This document shows, piece by piece, positions 1 through 8,338 of a stretch of DNA of 54,153 nt. Below the pieces are notes generated by a model that saw nothing but the letters and a program-made list of their open reading frames with translations, was not told the origin of the DNA and ran no database searches. The position numbers and the translations under genes were made by a program. Source of the stretch: JAFGBN01 sp964394145. Lineage in GTDB: Bacteria > Chloroflexota > Dehalococcoidia > GIF9 > AB-539-J10. Each line of letters opens with the position of its first letter. Position 1 is the first letter of the stretch. The stretch is taken from NCBI GenBank assembly GCA_964394145.1, contig CAYMVL010000038.1:1-54153 (forward strand), given 5' to 3'.

Positions 1-36
1 GGACTTGCGAAGGAGATAGAGTTTGCCAGAGTCTAG
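1..36 (+). CDS. possible 3' tail of an upstream gene (partial)
   Basis: Frame 1 is open from the first base and reads a short tail (GLAKEIEFARV) to a TAG at 34-36, overlapping the TTG start of the next gene at 23 by 14 bases. Such a short overlap is typical of translationally coupled genes, so this may be the end of an operon gene lying outside the window. Eleven residues are too few to name a family. Confidence 0.3.
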   Translation, partial: GLAKEIEFARV

Positions 37-307
37 TAAGACCTTTATGGAACTGAAGAAAAAGACCACCGTGAGGCCAGAACTCACTGAGCTTGTTAAA
101 CAAGAGACAAAAATGAAGAGGATGGTTCTTGATGCCTTTCGGGCTGAGGCACATACTGTTCCTGAGGTTGCCCAGGCACTAAATCTAGCCAGCCACGAAG
201 CGATGCACTGGGTTATGGCCCTGAGGAAGTATGGACTTCTCGAGGACACACAGGAAGTATCCGACGAGGGATACTACAAGTACAAACTAGCTCAGAAGAA
301 ATCCTGA
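23..307 (+). CDS. small winged-helix-like protein (94 aa)
   Basis: A 94-residue protein starting at a TTG with an AAGGAG ribosome-binding site about seven bases upstream. Residues 30-80 read like a winged helix: a helix (MVLDAFRAEAHTV), a turn and recognition-type helix (VAQALNLASHEAMHWVMALRKYGLL), then a short beta wing (SDEGYYKYKL). The N-terminal 25 residues are lysine-rich. There is no ligand or metal domain, so it may be a stand-alone DNA-binding protein or an adaptor for the enzyme encoded upstream of the window, whose reading frame appears to overlap this start. The fold call is from the pattern only; the target is unknown. Confidence 0.6.
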   Translation: MPESSKTFMELKKKTTVRPELTELVKQETKMKRMVLDAFRAEAHTVPEVAQALNLASHEAMHWVMALRKYGLLEDTQEVSDEGYYKYKLAQKKS

Positions 308-715
308 CGCTCGAAAAAGTTGACTCAGAATTTATTTCCACTATTGCAGCTTCGCAATTGTATTCGCCGGCTATTTCGTAGACAAAAGAACACAGAGCTG
401 GCTTATTGACTTCGAGCAGTTCCACAGCTTGCGTCAGTCACCTTGAAGTAGTACAGGGAAAGAGGCAGGTCAAGGCCAGGAAATCACAAGCAAGAACGGA
501 CTATGATAGCGCTGCCAGAGAGGAGAGGCATGGCCCCTGAAGTATGCCATAAGTTCAAGGGCTTGATTGGCTTGACCTCGCTGAGCGAATTACATGCGAA
601 GCTAAACTCCTCCTCAAAGGTTCCATTCAGAAGACGTGGGGATCTGGATATGTGCGCACTGAACTCGTTTCAGGTTTATAATAGTAGTAAGGAAATCCAG
701 TCAAAATAGAGTGCT
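308..715. other. 408-base intergenic stretch without a convincing gene
   Basis: No reading frame here has both a convincing start and protein-like composition. A 68-codon ORF at 503-709 has no recognisable family features and no ribosome-binding site. A TATAAT at 677-682 lies about 35 bases before mscS and could be its -10 element, but no good -35 stands in front of it. Confidence 0.5.
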
Positions 716-2092
716 ATGGCTATAATTGATTGGCTAAAACTTAACTGGTCTGATGTAGCAATACCCGTACTCGTTTTTTTGGGCTCCTTTTTTGTCTTTG
801 TATGGGTCAGACGGGCCAGCTACAATGCGTTGCAGCGGTGGCTGAGGCAAGGAAGAGCTAAAGCTATCCAAATTGTCATCTCCATCACCAAGAAACCCTT
901 CCTGCACTGGCTAATGATATTGGGGGCCTATATCGCTCTCCATATCTCAGTACTGGCGCCAGAATGGAAGAGCCTCGGGGGCAATATCCTTGCTACCATT
1001 TTCTTTGTTTATTTCGGCTGGATTCTGATCCGACTGAGCAGAGAGTTCATCCACTCCTATTTAAACAGGAAAGAGACTTCTAACAGGGTAGCTATGATTA
1101 CTACAAGCGTCAGCCAAGTGACAATTATTGTGATTGGCATCCTCATACTACTCGAACTCTGGGGGGCACCTATGACGCCAATCCTCATTATTCTGGCTGC
1201 CGCTCTGGCAGTTGTGATTCTGGTCTTTCGCGACGTTTTGGCCAGTCTGCTTTCCGGTCTACAATTGACTCAGGGAAAGCATATTCAGGTAGGCAACTTG
1301 ATTAGGCTGGAATCTGGAGAAGAGGGTTATGTTGAAGATGTCGCCTGGAAGAATACAAGGCTTAAGACACTGGATGGCAACGTAATCATTATCCCCAACG
1401 ACAGACTTATGCGCACCACCGTAATCGATTATGGCAAGCCGCTGGAAACAGCTAAAGAGCCATTTCACTTTTCTACCAGACTCCATCTCAAGGAGCTTAC
1501 CGGCTTGAGCGCCAGCAATCTGTCGCAGTTGCTTGACAGACTGAAGGAAGTGCCTGATTCCGTGATCTATTACCATACGCACAATTTCGTTGAGGAATAT
1601 CAATTTCTTACTCCCGAGCCGGCCAATGATTTTGCTTTGTGGGTGCAAGATGCTCTCGGTTACGATATCTTTGCTGAGAGGCTGGCCAGCATCGATACCT
1701 TCGAATTTCCCACTATGGGGGCACTGAGACAGAGGATTATCGGGGTCATTCAAGACTTTTTGGCTCAGACATCCAACGAGCGTGAGGCACCGCCGGACAA
1801 TGAATTCCATTTCATCAAGTCAATAAGCGTTGTACTGCCCACCCATTACGTTGCTCATAATTTACGGGAATTTGTCGACATTCTGAGGAGAATCAGTATA
1901 GGCTCGCTGTACTTCCATATTTTTGAAGCTAAGTTAAGGCTGCAGCGAGGTACAAATGATTTTTCCATCTGGCTTGAAGACTGCCTAACAGAAAAAGAGC
2001 TGGCGGAGCAAATCGCACGCCTCGATCCTTACAATTATACCCTGGAAAATCTGCGGGAGATGATTATAAAACTTTGTGAGAAGAGACTATGA
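716..2092 (+). CDS. MscS-type mechanosensitive channel fused to a duplicated DUF5752-like C-terminal domain
   Basis: This 458-residue membrane protein should form a small-conductance mechanosensitive channel. Hydrophobic segments lie near residues 13-31, 62-80, 90-107 and 127-175, the last being the pore region. Residues 180-245 carry the MscS beta-domain signature (GKHIQVGNLIRL, then a glycine-rich GEEGYVEDVAWKNT, then IIIPNDRL). MscS proteins are often about 280 residues; here about 200 more follow, made of two copies of one module at roughly 258-349 and 372-455. Each copy has an aromatic YYHTH or YFHIF start, NDFxxW, AExxAxxD and LRxxII. This resembles DUF5752, which I associate with alpha-glucan and trehalose genes. 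The stop overlaps the start of the treT-like gene (ATGA), so the two are translationally coupled. The ribosome-binding site is weak. The channel call is strong; the DUF5752 match is from memory. Confidence 0.85.
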   Translation: MAIIDWLKLNWSDVAIPVLVFLGSFFVFVWVRRASYNALQRWLRQGRAKAIQIVISITKKPFLHWLMILGAYIALHISVLAPEWKSLGGNILATIFFVYFGWILIRLSREFIHSYLNRKETSNRVAMITTSVSQVTIIVIGILILLELWGAPMTPILIILAAALAVVILVFRDVLASLLSGLQLTQGKHIQVGNLIRLESGEEGYVEDVAWKNTRLKTLDGNVIIIPNDRLMRTTVIDYGKPLETAKEPFHFSTRLHLKELTGLSASNLSQLLDRLKEVPDSVIYYHTHNFVEEYQFLTPEPANDFALWVQDALGYDIFAERLASIDTFEFPTMGALRQRIIGVIQDFLAQTSNEREAPPDNEFHFIKSISVVLPTHYVAHNLREFVDILRRISIGSLYFHIFEAKLRLQRGTNDFSIWLEDCLTEKELAEQIARLDPYNYTLENLREMIIKLCEKRL

Positions 2093-3318
2093 ATCCGAAA
2101 ATCGACGTCAAGTATTATGAACCAATTGTGGGTAGAAGCTATATTGAGGAGCTGAGGATGCTGGCCAGCAGGTTGTCAGGCAAGACTGTTGTGAATATAA
2201 ATTCTACCTTCGTGGGTGGAGGAGTGGCAGAAATACTGTCTCACGTTGTGCCGTTGCTTAATCAACTTGGAGTCGACACCAGATGGCAAATTATCTCGGG
2301 CGAGGCCGAATTTTTTGAAGTGACAAAGAAGTTTCATAACGCCCTTCATGGCGCAGAAGAGTCCCTCTCAGATAAGGATTTCTCTTTCTTTCTGGAAACC
2401 ACAGAAAAGAACCTGAGCCAGCTCGATTTTTCGGGAGATATCTTTTTCATTCATGACCCGCAACCTGCGGCTTTGATAGCTAAAAAGAAGGACATCGGCA
2501 AGAACTGGATATGGCGATGCCACATAGATGTTTCTCACCCCGATGGCAGGGTATGGGGTTTCCTGAGACAGTTTGTAAATGACTACGATGCTGCGGTCTT
2601 CTCGTCCCCAAACTTCGCCCAACAATTGCCCATACGTCAGTTCTTCGCCCCTCCATCCATTGATCCTTTGAGCGATAAGAACAAAGACCTGCCCCCGGAG
2701 GCTGTGGACCTTGTTCTCTCTAAATACGGATTGAACCGTGACAAACCGCTAATTGTTCAGGTCTCGCGCTTCGACCGGCTAAAAGACCCATTAGGAGTCA
2801 TTCAGACTTTTGAGTTGGTAAGAAAGAATTTTCCTTGCCAGCTAGTCCTCGCTGGCGGCACTGCCAGCGACGACCCTGAGTCAGAAGAAGTGCTCCAGGA
2901 GGTTAAGGAGCGGGCCAGCGGCAATCCTGACATCCACATCTTGGCAATGCAAGCAGGGAGCGATATCGACATCAATGCACTACAAAGGGCTGCGACAGTA
3001 ATTATGCAGAAGTCTTTAAGGGAAGGCTTTGCTCTCACCATAACCGAGGCTCTGTGGAAGGGGAAACCGGTGGTGGCAAGCGCCGTCGGGGGCATACCTC
3101 TTCAGGTAAGAAACAGGTTCACAGGGCTTCTATGCCATAGTATTGAGGGCGCAGCCTACTCCTTGAGACAGATCTTGGCTAATCCTGATTATGGTGCATG
3201 GCTGGGGCGTAATGGAAGGGAACACGTACGCCAGAATTTCCTCATCACACGTGAGATCAGGAACTACTTACTGATGTTTCTCACGCTCGACCACAGGGAA
3301 GACGTTATCTATATTTGA
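2089..3318 (+). CDS. treT: trehalose synthase TreT-like glycosyltransferase (GT4)
   Basis: A 409-residue GT-B fold glycosyltransferase. The N-terminal Rossmann domain has the TreT/trehalose-phosphorylase pattern (VVNINSTFVGGGVAEIL, residues 34-50; HDP near 122; WRCHID near 142). The C-terminal domain carries VSRFDRLKDP (225-234) and SLREGFALTITEA (309-321), the donor-nucleotide glutamate motif of GT4. TreT makes trehalose from NDP-glucose and glucose; the related trehalose phosphorylase uses trehalose plus phosphate, and the two are hard to separate by eye. The ATG overlaps the stop of the MscS-DUF5752 gene by four bases. Pairing a compatible-solute synthase with a turgor valve suggests a shared osmotic role (inference). 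No ATG-proximal Shine-Dalgarno is needed if the gene is coupled. Confidence 0.82.
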   Translation: MNPKIDVKYYEPIVGRSYIEELRMLASRLSGKTVVNINSTFVGGGVAEILSHVVPLLNQLGVDTRWQIISGEAEFFEVTKKFHNALHGAEESLSDKDFSFFLETTEKNLSQLDFSGDIFFIHDPQPAALIAKKKDIGKNWIWRCHIDVSHPDGRVWGFLRQFVNDYDAAVFSSPNFAQQLPIRQFFAPPSIDPLSDKNKDLPPEAVDLVLSKYGLNRDKPLIVQVSRFDRLKDPLGVIQTFELVRKNFPCQLVLAGGTASDDPESEEVLQEVKERASGNPDIHILAMQAGSDIDINALQRAATVIMQKSLREGFALTITEALWKGKPVVASAVGGIPLQVRNRFTGLLCHSIEGAAYSLRQILANPDYGAWLGRNGREHVRQNFLITREIRNYLLMFLTLDHREDVIYI

Positions 3319-3773
3319 AATAGCTAAAACAAGCAATGCATGATCAACTCAAAGACTTTGTAGCTGGACCGCTATGCTCTGGTGCCGTCGCAGCTGCCCA
3401 TCGTGGCGCCAAACGGGCGATCAAACAAAACGCCCCGAGTAACCTCACCTTTCCTTAGCATCTAGCGCACCACCAGTTTCCACCCGCCAAGTGCTGGCTA
3501 CCGCCCATACCTTCCATCTTCCTCAGGTACGCTTGTCCACCCATCTAGCTTGGCCACTCGGGACTATTATTATGATAGCACACTTCGACTCTAAATGTCA
3601 AATTTCGTGGCTGGACTCGCGCGAAATCCACGATTCTTTATACGGATCTCCAGCTGTTCCCTTATCCATTGGACACTTCAGGCGACTCTTTACTCCACTA
3701 CATGAAAGGGACTCTTGTTATACCGGGAGCAGGACTGGATCTCAGCTACCGTTCCATCCCCAAAACATATCGG
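3319..3773. other. 455-base gap, nothing recognised
   Basis: Short ORFs at 3491-3781 and 3669-3863 have no protein-like character and run into the 3' end of the opposite-strand gene. I see no strong promoter, hairpin terminator or repeat. Confidence 0.4.
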
Positions 3774-4424
3774 CTACTTAACCCACTGGGGCAGTTGCTT
3801 ACCACAAAAAATGTGATATTCCTGAAGCATTCCTCGTATGCTGTTTACCACATTCTGTGCTAGCTCGGCAGTAAGTTTTCCTCGCTCTGGTGTAACAGAA
3901 CGCTCGACACCTTGCCATGGAGAGAGGACCGGCTGAGCCGATATTCCCTTGTAATGAAGGACCTTATTGCGTAACTCGACAAGTTCATGGAAACCTTGAA
4001 AGGGTTGCTTCCCTTTGTCAAACGTCTTATTACTAATCCTCTCAGTGATCTCGCACCACTTGTCTTCCAGGCTTGGGTAGCCTCTTTTTTCACTGAGAAG
4101 CTTACAATGCGCGTCGATATGGCCACTATCATATTTGTCGAAGTCATGAGGCCCAAGCACGCTTATAGCTTCTTGATTTATAAACGCTTCCATACAAGCA
4201 GCCGCCAGTATTATTGCTTGTATAGAGGAGCTTAACTCTTCCTCATGATTGCCACTCTTGCAAGCGGCCTGTGCAGCAGCGGCATGCTGACACGCAAGAT
4301 CATACAATTTCATCTCAACTCCGGTACGTACGGTCGCCGATACAGAGACTTTCAAACCAAGTTTTGCAGTTGCCTCTCTTGAATACATTCTGTGATGAGG
4401 TCGGACCCTATTCCGCAGACTCAT
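3774..4424 (-). CDS. HEPN-like helical protein, function unknown (up to 216 aa)
   Basis: The protein is mostly alpha-helical, with an alanine-rich helix (SIQAIILAAACMEAFINQEAI, about residues 67-87) and a later helix carrying R152-NKVL-H157 in LRNKVLHYKG. The R-x4-H arrangement is the signature of HEPN domains, many of which are RNases of toxin-antitoxin or defence systems; others are non-catalytic. No antitoxin or nucleotidyltransferase partner is visible next door. The start is uncertain: the longest frame begins at 4424 without a ribosome-binding site, while an internal ATG at 4313 (MKLYDLACQH) has GGAG about six bases upstream. The residues between still look coding, so the long form is given. 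Reality of the gene is likely; the HEPN assignment is tentative. Confidence 0.55.
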   Translation of the reverse strand: MSLRNRVRPHHRMYSREATAKLGLKVSVSATVRTGVEMKLYDLACQHAAAAQAACKSGNHEEELSSSIQAIILAAACMEAFINQEAISVLGPHDFDKYDSGHIDAHCKLLSEKRGYPSLEDKWCEITERISNKTFDKGKQPFQGFHELVELRNKVLHYKGISAQPVLSPWQGVERSVTPERGKLTAELAQNVVNSIRGMLQEYHIFCGKQLPQWVK

Positions 4425-4801
4425 GACTTCATCGCATGTCTTAGTCTACGTCGACCCGAGCTTATCTTATGTTAAATTCTACCATATGGCTCAAGGTGTA
4501 CGCTGGAGACTGAATCTGTAACGCGCTAAAGCCACTTACTACACGCGCCACGTAGTACTGTTTACGTCAGCTCTGTCTGGCTAACAACTCAAACATCGCA
4601 TCGTATCGCTCGCAGCCCAGACAAGTTGTGGCTAGAAGGAAGGCGGCATCCAGCAATAGACCTAGGGTTTGTGTCATGAAGACACAATTAACAACCGCTA
4701 AACTCGATAAACAGTGCCACGGCCTCACTATTCTCGCAGTTGGTGTGCCAGCGGTCTTGAAAAGTTATTCTGATCTGCCTTCGAAAAGGACTTATCCTTT
4801 A
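4425..4801. other. 377-base gap, nothing recognised
   Basis: This AT-moderate spacer lies between two minus-strand genes. The reading frame at 4628-4957 is antisense to the 3' end of the Cache lipoprotein gene and looks like a shadow. No clear promoter or hairpin was found. Confidence 0.4.
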
Positions 4802-5320
4802 CTACTCTCCGGTATAAACACCGGTGCCGATGAAATAGTCTGTTCCTGGAATCAGCTCAACGTAACCTATCTTTCGCTGCTCTCTCATGGAGGAAGAGGC
4901 GGGATTAACCCAATAATACTCTACAAAATCGCCACCGTTTTCAGCCGCTGCAGCTAATAATCGAATAACATAATTACCTCGGGAGTCCTGGTAATTATAT
5001 AGATTCTGCCCTTGCAAATCTTCTTGAGTAGCATGTGCAATGTTTACACAATTGAAATCATAGACATAGAAATATCCGCTCTGGTCGCTATAGAAGCGTA
5101 CCGGGTCAATGAAATTACGGATTAGATTGATGCGGTCGGTCTCATTGTGATAGTTGCTCAATATCCCTCCCAATCCCAATGCCGCCGAATGCACGACAGC
5201 TTGAGCCGTCTGTTTATGCGATTCAATATCAGCAGTGGTGGCAGCTGTATTCTTGTCACATCCAACAACTGTCAATGCTAGAATTACGCACAATCCAAGA
5301 ACAACAGCCAGTTTCTTCAC
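4802..5320 (-). CDS. lipoprotein with a single Cache-type sensor domain
   Basis: A 172-residue protein starting at GTG with AAGGAGGG about ten bases upstream. Residues 1-20 are a signal peptide ending in the lipobox VVGC, with C21 the predicted lipidated cysteine. The rest resembles a single Cache (sCache_2) domain: a long helix with LGGILSNY, then FIDPVRFYSDQSGYFYVYD, DLQGQNLYNYQDSRG, and the closing GYVELIPGTDYFIGTGVY. Cache domains usually form the extracellular sensor of chemoreceptors or histidine kinases; here no kinase, HAMP or methyl-accepting part follows, so it may act as a lipid-anchored ligand-binding protein. No ligand can be predicted. Confidence 0.8.
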   Translation of the reverse strand: MKKLAVVLGLCVILALTVVGCDKNTAATTADIESHKQTAQAVVHSAALGLGGILSNYHNETDRINLIRNFIDPVRFYSDQSGYFYVYDFNCVNIAHATQEDLQGQNLYNYQDSRGNYVIRLLAAAAENGGDFVEYYWVNPASSSMREQRKIGYVELIPGTDYFIGTGVYTGE

Positions 5321-5903
5321 CTTAAATTTCCCTCCTTAAAAGCCTCCCTGTAAAATCCGATAAAATAGCTAGATCTGGCGGAATATTCTGACACTTTTTG
5401 CGATTGACATCAAATTACTCTTGGTGAGGCTACGGCAGCATCCACTATTCTTGTTTTTTCCTGCGAATCTATCCTCCTCCATGTTATCGCTAGGACACCT
5501 GTCTTGCCCTCAAGCCTGCCCTCATATGACCTACCGCTAATAGTGATGCCTTGTGACCTTGCTGCCATAGTCAGTAAGGCCTAAGTAGCTGGTAGCTGAT
5601 ATCTTAGAGTACTATGCGGTGGTACTGTGTAATCCTGCGCTCACCCAGAAGGTGTGCTTCTTATCGCTTTACCTGTTGTATGATTGCTGAAGGTAGCAAT
5701 ACAGTCTACGCAAGCAGCTCAGTCACAAAGCACAAACCTGCTGGCTACGCCGAACAGGCTTGCAGTGCAACGGACTGTAGATTCAGTCCACCGCAAGTAT
5801 AGCATATCGACTCTGCAGCGCTAGCTAGCGCACCAACCAAGATAAGCAACAATGATAATCAATTTGACAAGCCTCTGTCAGCTAATATAATTAGCACCGG
5901 ACC
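5321..5903. other. 583-base intergenic region holding the sirtuin promoter
   Basis: Divergent spacer between the Cache lipoprotein and the sirtuin gene. Its right end contains a strong promoter (separate entry). A 62-codon ORF at 5614-5802 is cysteine-rich by chance and has no family features. Nothing else is recognised. Confidence 0.4.
5864..5891 (+). promoter_or_regulatory. sigma70-type promoter of the sirtuin gene, probably leaderless
   Basis: Perfect TTGACA (5864-5869) and perfect TATAAT (5886-5891) are separated by 16 bases. Only 12 bases lie between the -10 box and the ATG at 5904, and none of them forms a Shine-Dalgarno, so transcription would start about six bases before the start codon. 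Confidence 0.75.
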
Positions 5904-6761
5904 ATGGAAGAACTAATAGAGAGAGCAGCCAGGGACTTAATCCATTCGAAATACGCCATCGCCCTGTCTGGCGCCGGCATCTCAACTGAATCAGGCATCC
6001 CTGATTTTCGAGGACCTGCAGGTATCTGGACGATGAATCCCCAAGCCGAGAGAATGGCCTATCAGAGCTATGACAGATTCCTGGAAGACCCCAGGGGATG
6101 GTGGGAGGAGATACTATCCAGTCCGAATCTACTGGGCCCGATAGAAAATGCACTGCCAAATGCCGGCCATTATACACTGGCTGAGCTTGAACAAATGTGC
6201 ATCCTGAAATGCGTAATCACGCAGAATGTTGATGGGCTTCACAGGAAGGCAGGGTCCGATAGAGTATTTGAGTATCACGGCAGCATTCTAAAGCTAAGAT
6301 GTGCTTCATGCGGTTGTAGGTTCAACCGCGACAGATTCGACCTAGAAGAGCTTAGGAGGGAAAACAAGCTACCCCCCCGTTGTCCCAAGTGCGGCGGGAT
6401 AGTCAAGAGCGACGTCGTCGCCTTTGGTGAGTCAATCCCAGGAGACGTTGCCCGAAAGAGCCTGGAAGAGGCCTGGAAATGCGACCTGATGCTGATTTGT
6501 GGACCCTCCGCCGTGGTTTACCCGTTCGCGAGCCTACCCCGGATAGCCAGAGAAAGGAAGATACAAAGACAGAGCAAGATCGATGCTGGAATATACTCTG
6601 TGGAAAAAGTCCCCGCTGTCACCATAATTGAGATTAATGCCGAGCCGACATCTCTAACTACGGACGGTATTTCTGACTATCTGATTCAGGGTAAGACAGG
6701 GGAACTCTTGCCCAGAATTGCACAGGCAGTGAAAAGCACAGCAGGGGGATCAAACCATTAG
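5904..6761 (+). CDS. cobB: Sir2-family NAD-dependent protein deacylase (sirtuin)
   Basis: A 285-residue sirtuin, which removes acyl groups from lysines using NAD+ and releases O-acyl-ADP-ribose and nicotinamide. The NAD-binding motif GAGISTESGIPDFRG is at 23-37, TQNVDGLH at 106-113 and the catalytic histidine H125 in EYHGS. Zinc ligands are C133-x2-C136 and C160-x2-C163. The later NAD-binding motif is GPS rather than the usual GTS, and about 25 extra residues (ERKIQRQSKIDAGIYSVEKV region) are inserted before the INxEPT motif. It stands alone between intergenic regions with its own strong promoter. Substrate is not predictable. Confidence 0.93.
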   Translation: MEELIERAARDLIHSKYAIALSGAGISTESGIPDFRGPAGIWTMNPQAERMAYQSYDRFLEDPRGWWEEILSSPNLLGPIENALPNAGHYTLAELEQMCILKCVITQNVDGLHRKAGSDRVFEYHGSILKLRCASCGCRFNRDRFDLEELRRENKLPPRCPKCGGIVKSDVVAFGESIPGDVARKSLEEAWKCDLMLICGPSAVVYPFASLPRIARERKIQRQSKIDAGIYSVEKVPAVTIIEINAEPTSLTTDGISDYLIQGKTGELLPRIAQAVKSTAGGSNH

Positions 6762-6859
6762 CACGTATTTTGCGGGCGATTACAAATGGGTGGTAATATA
6801 GGTAGCGGTTCAATCAAGCCCCCAATCTATCTTAGCCAGGCGGTGACTGGTGCTTACGC

Positions 6860-7405
6860 ATGAGAAAAGGACGAATTGTACTCAGACTGTTTAGACTCCA
6901 GCTACTCTTAACTGTTATACTGGCGCTCTGCCTTTCACTTGGGTGCAGTAACCAAATTTTGCCCGACGAAAATAACGAGCATTTAAGGCAGCGGGGAGAC
7001 GATATGCCAGACGAGTTTTTCAAAACCGACGAGGAGTGGCGCAAAATACTTACGCCGGAACAATATCGGGTCACGCGGCTCAAGGGGACTGAACCACCGT
7101 TTACGGGCAAATTCTATGACTTCCATGAAACGGGCGTCTACAAATGTGTATGCTGCGGCAATGAACTGTTCAGTTCAGAGGCGAAATTCGATTCAGGAAC
7201 AGGCTGGCCAAGCTTCTGGGCTCCAATTTCAGATAAGAGCATTGAAACTTCGGTAGATACCAGTTATGGCATGGTAAGGACTGAGGTAACATGCCAGAGG
7301 TGTGGCGCACGTCTTGGGCACGTGTTTGAGGACGGCCCAGCACCAACTGGCCTACGCTACTGCATAAATTCTGTCGCACTGGATTTCATAGGGGCTGAAA
7401 ATTAG
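6860..7405 (+). CDS. msrB: lipoprotein peptide-methionine (R)-S-oxide reductase MsrB
   Basis: A 181-residue protein with a lipoprotein signal peptide (hydrophobic 8-28, LSLGC with C29) followed by a full MsrB domain from about residue 54. Zinc cysteines are C96/C99 and C145/C148. SGTGWPSFW is near 112, and the catalytic cysteine C168 lies in RYCIN. MsrB reduces the R epimer of methionine sulfoxide in proteins; the signal peptide places it outside the cytoplasmic membrane, where its electron donor would have to be an exported thioredoxin-like protein, not identified here. msrA follows after 12 bases, so the pair is probably one operon. No clear Shine-Dalgarno is visible before the ATG. Confidence 0.93.
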   Translation: MRKGRIVLRLFRLQLLLTVILALCLSLGCSNQILPDENNEHLRQRGDDMPDEFFKTDEEWRKILTPEQYRVTRLKGTEPPFTGKFYDFHETGVYKCVCCGNELFSSEAKFDSGTGWPSFWAPISDKSIETSVDTSYGMVRTEVTCQRCGARLGHVFEDGPAPTGLRYCINSVALDFIGAEN

Positions 7406-7417
7406 CGCGAATAGGAA

Positions 7418-8197
7418 ATGATATCTCCAAATAGTGCAATTAGGTCAGTCTTACTGAGCACTATATTAATCAGTGTTATTCTGGCCGGGGTACTTTTCGG
7501 TTGTGGTAACGAGAGCACGATTGTGAATCCTGCCAAAGATGGGGTAACTCATTATATGTCGATACCACCAATAGACGCTTCTGCGCCAGCGAAAACGGAG
7601 ACTGCGACTCTAGCCCTGGGCTGCTTCTGGGGACCAGACTCCCGCTTTGGCAGTCTGGATAGCGTCGTCCGGACCCGTGTTGGATATGCGGGTGGAACAA
7701 CGCAAACTCCCACGTATTACAATCTGGGTGACCACACCGAGAGTGTTCAAATTGACTACGATCCCACTCAAATCTCCTATGAACAGATACTGGATATCTA
7801 TTGGGATAGCCACGATCCGACAATAGATTCCGCATCACGACAATATAGGTCCATAATCTTCTACCACAGCTCACAGCAACAAGGGCTAGCCACGGAGACT
7901 AAACAACGTGAAGAGATCAGGTTAGGCCGCAAGATCTACACTGAGATCGTTCCCGTTTCCGAGTTCCATTTGGCCGAATATTATCATCAGAAGCACTACT
8001 TGCAACAGGAACCAGAGCTTATGAAAGAGCTAGTTGCCATCTATCCTAATCCCATGGACTTCATAGATTCCACTGCTGCAGCACGCATCAACGGTTACGT
8101 TGGTGGGCATGGCACCAGAGAAGCACTACAGGAACAGCTAAGCTCTTTTGGTCTGTCCCCGCTTGCCGGTGAAAGGCTGTTAGAGATAGTCCGCTGA
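7418..8197 (+). CDS. msrA: lipoprotein peptide-methionine (S)-S-oxide reductase MsrA
   Basis: A 259-residue protein with a lipoprotein signal peptide (VLFGC, C29) and an MsrA domain from about residue 60. The catalytic motif is GCFWGPD with nucleophile C69; the usual GCFWGxE glutamate is an aspartate (D74). Downstream elements YAGGTTQTPTY, DHTESVQIDYDP and QYRSIIFYH fit the family. The C-terminal 55 residues (from about NPMDFIDST) are less typical. It handles the S epimer of methionine sulfoxide and complements the adjacent msrB; both are predicted to be anchored on the outer face of the membrane. A TAGGAA sequence just before the ATG is a poor ribosome-binding site, so coupling to msrB is likely. 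Confidence 0.92.
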   Translation: MISPNSAIRSVLLSTILISVILAGVLFGCGNESTIVNPAKDGVTHYMSIPPIDASAPAKTETATLALGCFWGPDSRFGSLDSVVRTRVGYAGGTTQTPTYYNLGDHTESVQIDYDPTQISYEQILDIYWDSHDPTIDSASRQYRSIIFYHSSQQQGLATETKQREEIRLGRKIYTEIVPVSEFHLAEYYHQKHYLQQEPELMKELVAIYPNPMDFIDSTAAARINGYVGGHGTREALQEQLSSFGLSPLAGERLLEIVR

Positions 8198-8297
8198 TTA
8201 TTAATGCGCTGACAGGTCCAGGAAATTGCTTGCTAGTTTCTTCATAAACGAGCCACTTGAAACGCTCCCCGGAAATCAGACGGGTGGCTAAATTCGG

Positions 8298-8338
8298 GTT
8301 CTGCTCCTCAAAATAAAGAGGAACAGGAGGAGCAGAAC
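8298..8338 (+). repeat. 11-bp inverted repeat sequestering the ribosome-binding site of the IS remnant
   Basis: GTTCTGCTCCT (8298-8308) and its exact complement AGGAGCAGAAC (8328-8338) flank a 19-base loop and end directly at the ATG of the decayed transposase gene. The Shine-Dalgarno AGGAGGAG lies within the loop edge and right arm. Insertion sequences use such hairpins to block translation from read-through transcripts. Confidence 0.6.

Noticed and set aside
503..709. 68-codon ORF before mscS
   Set aside because: No ribosome-binding site, no family features, unremarkable composition.
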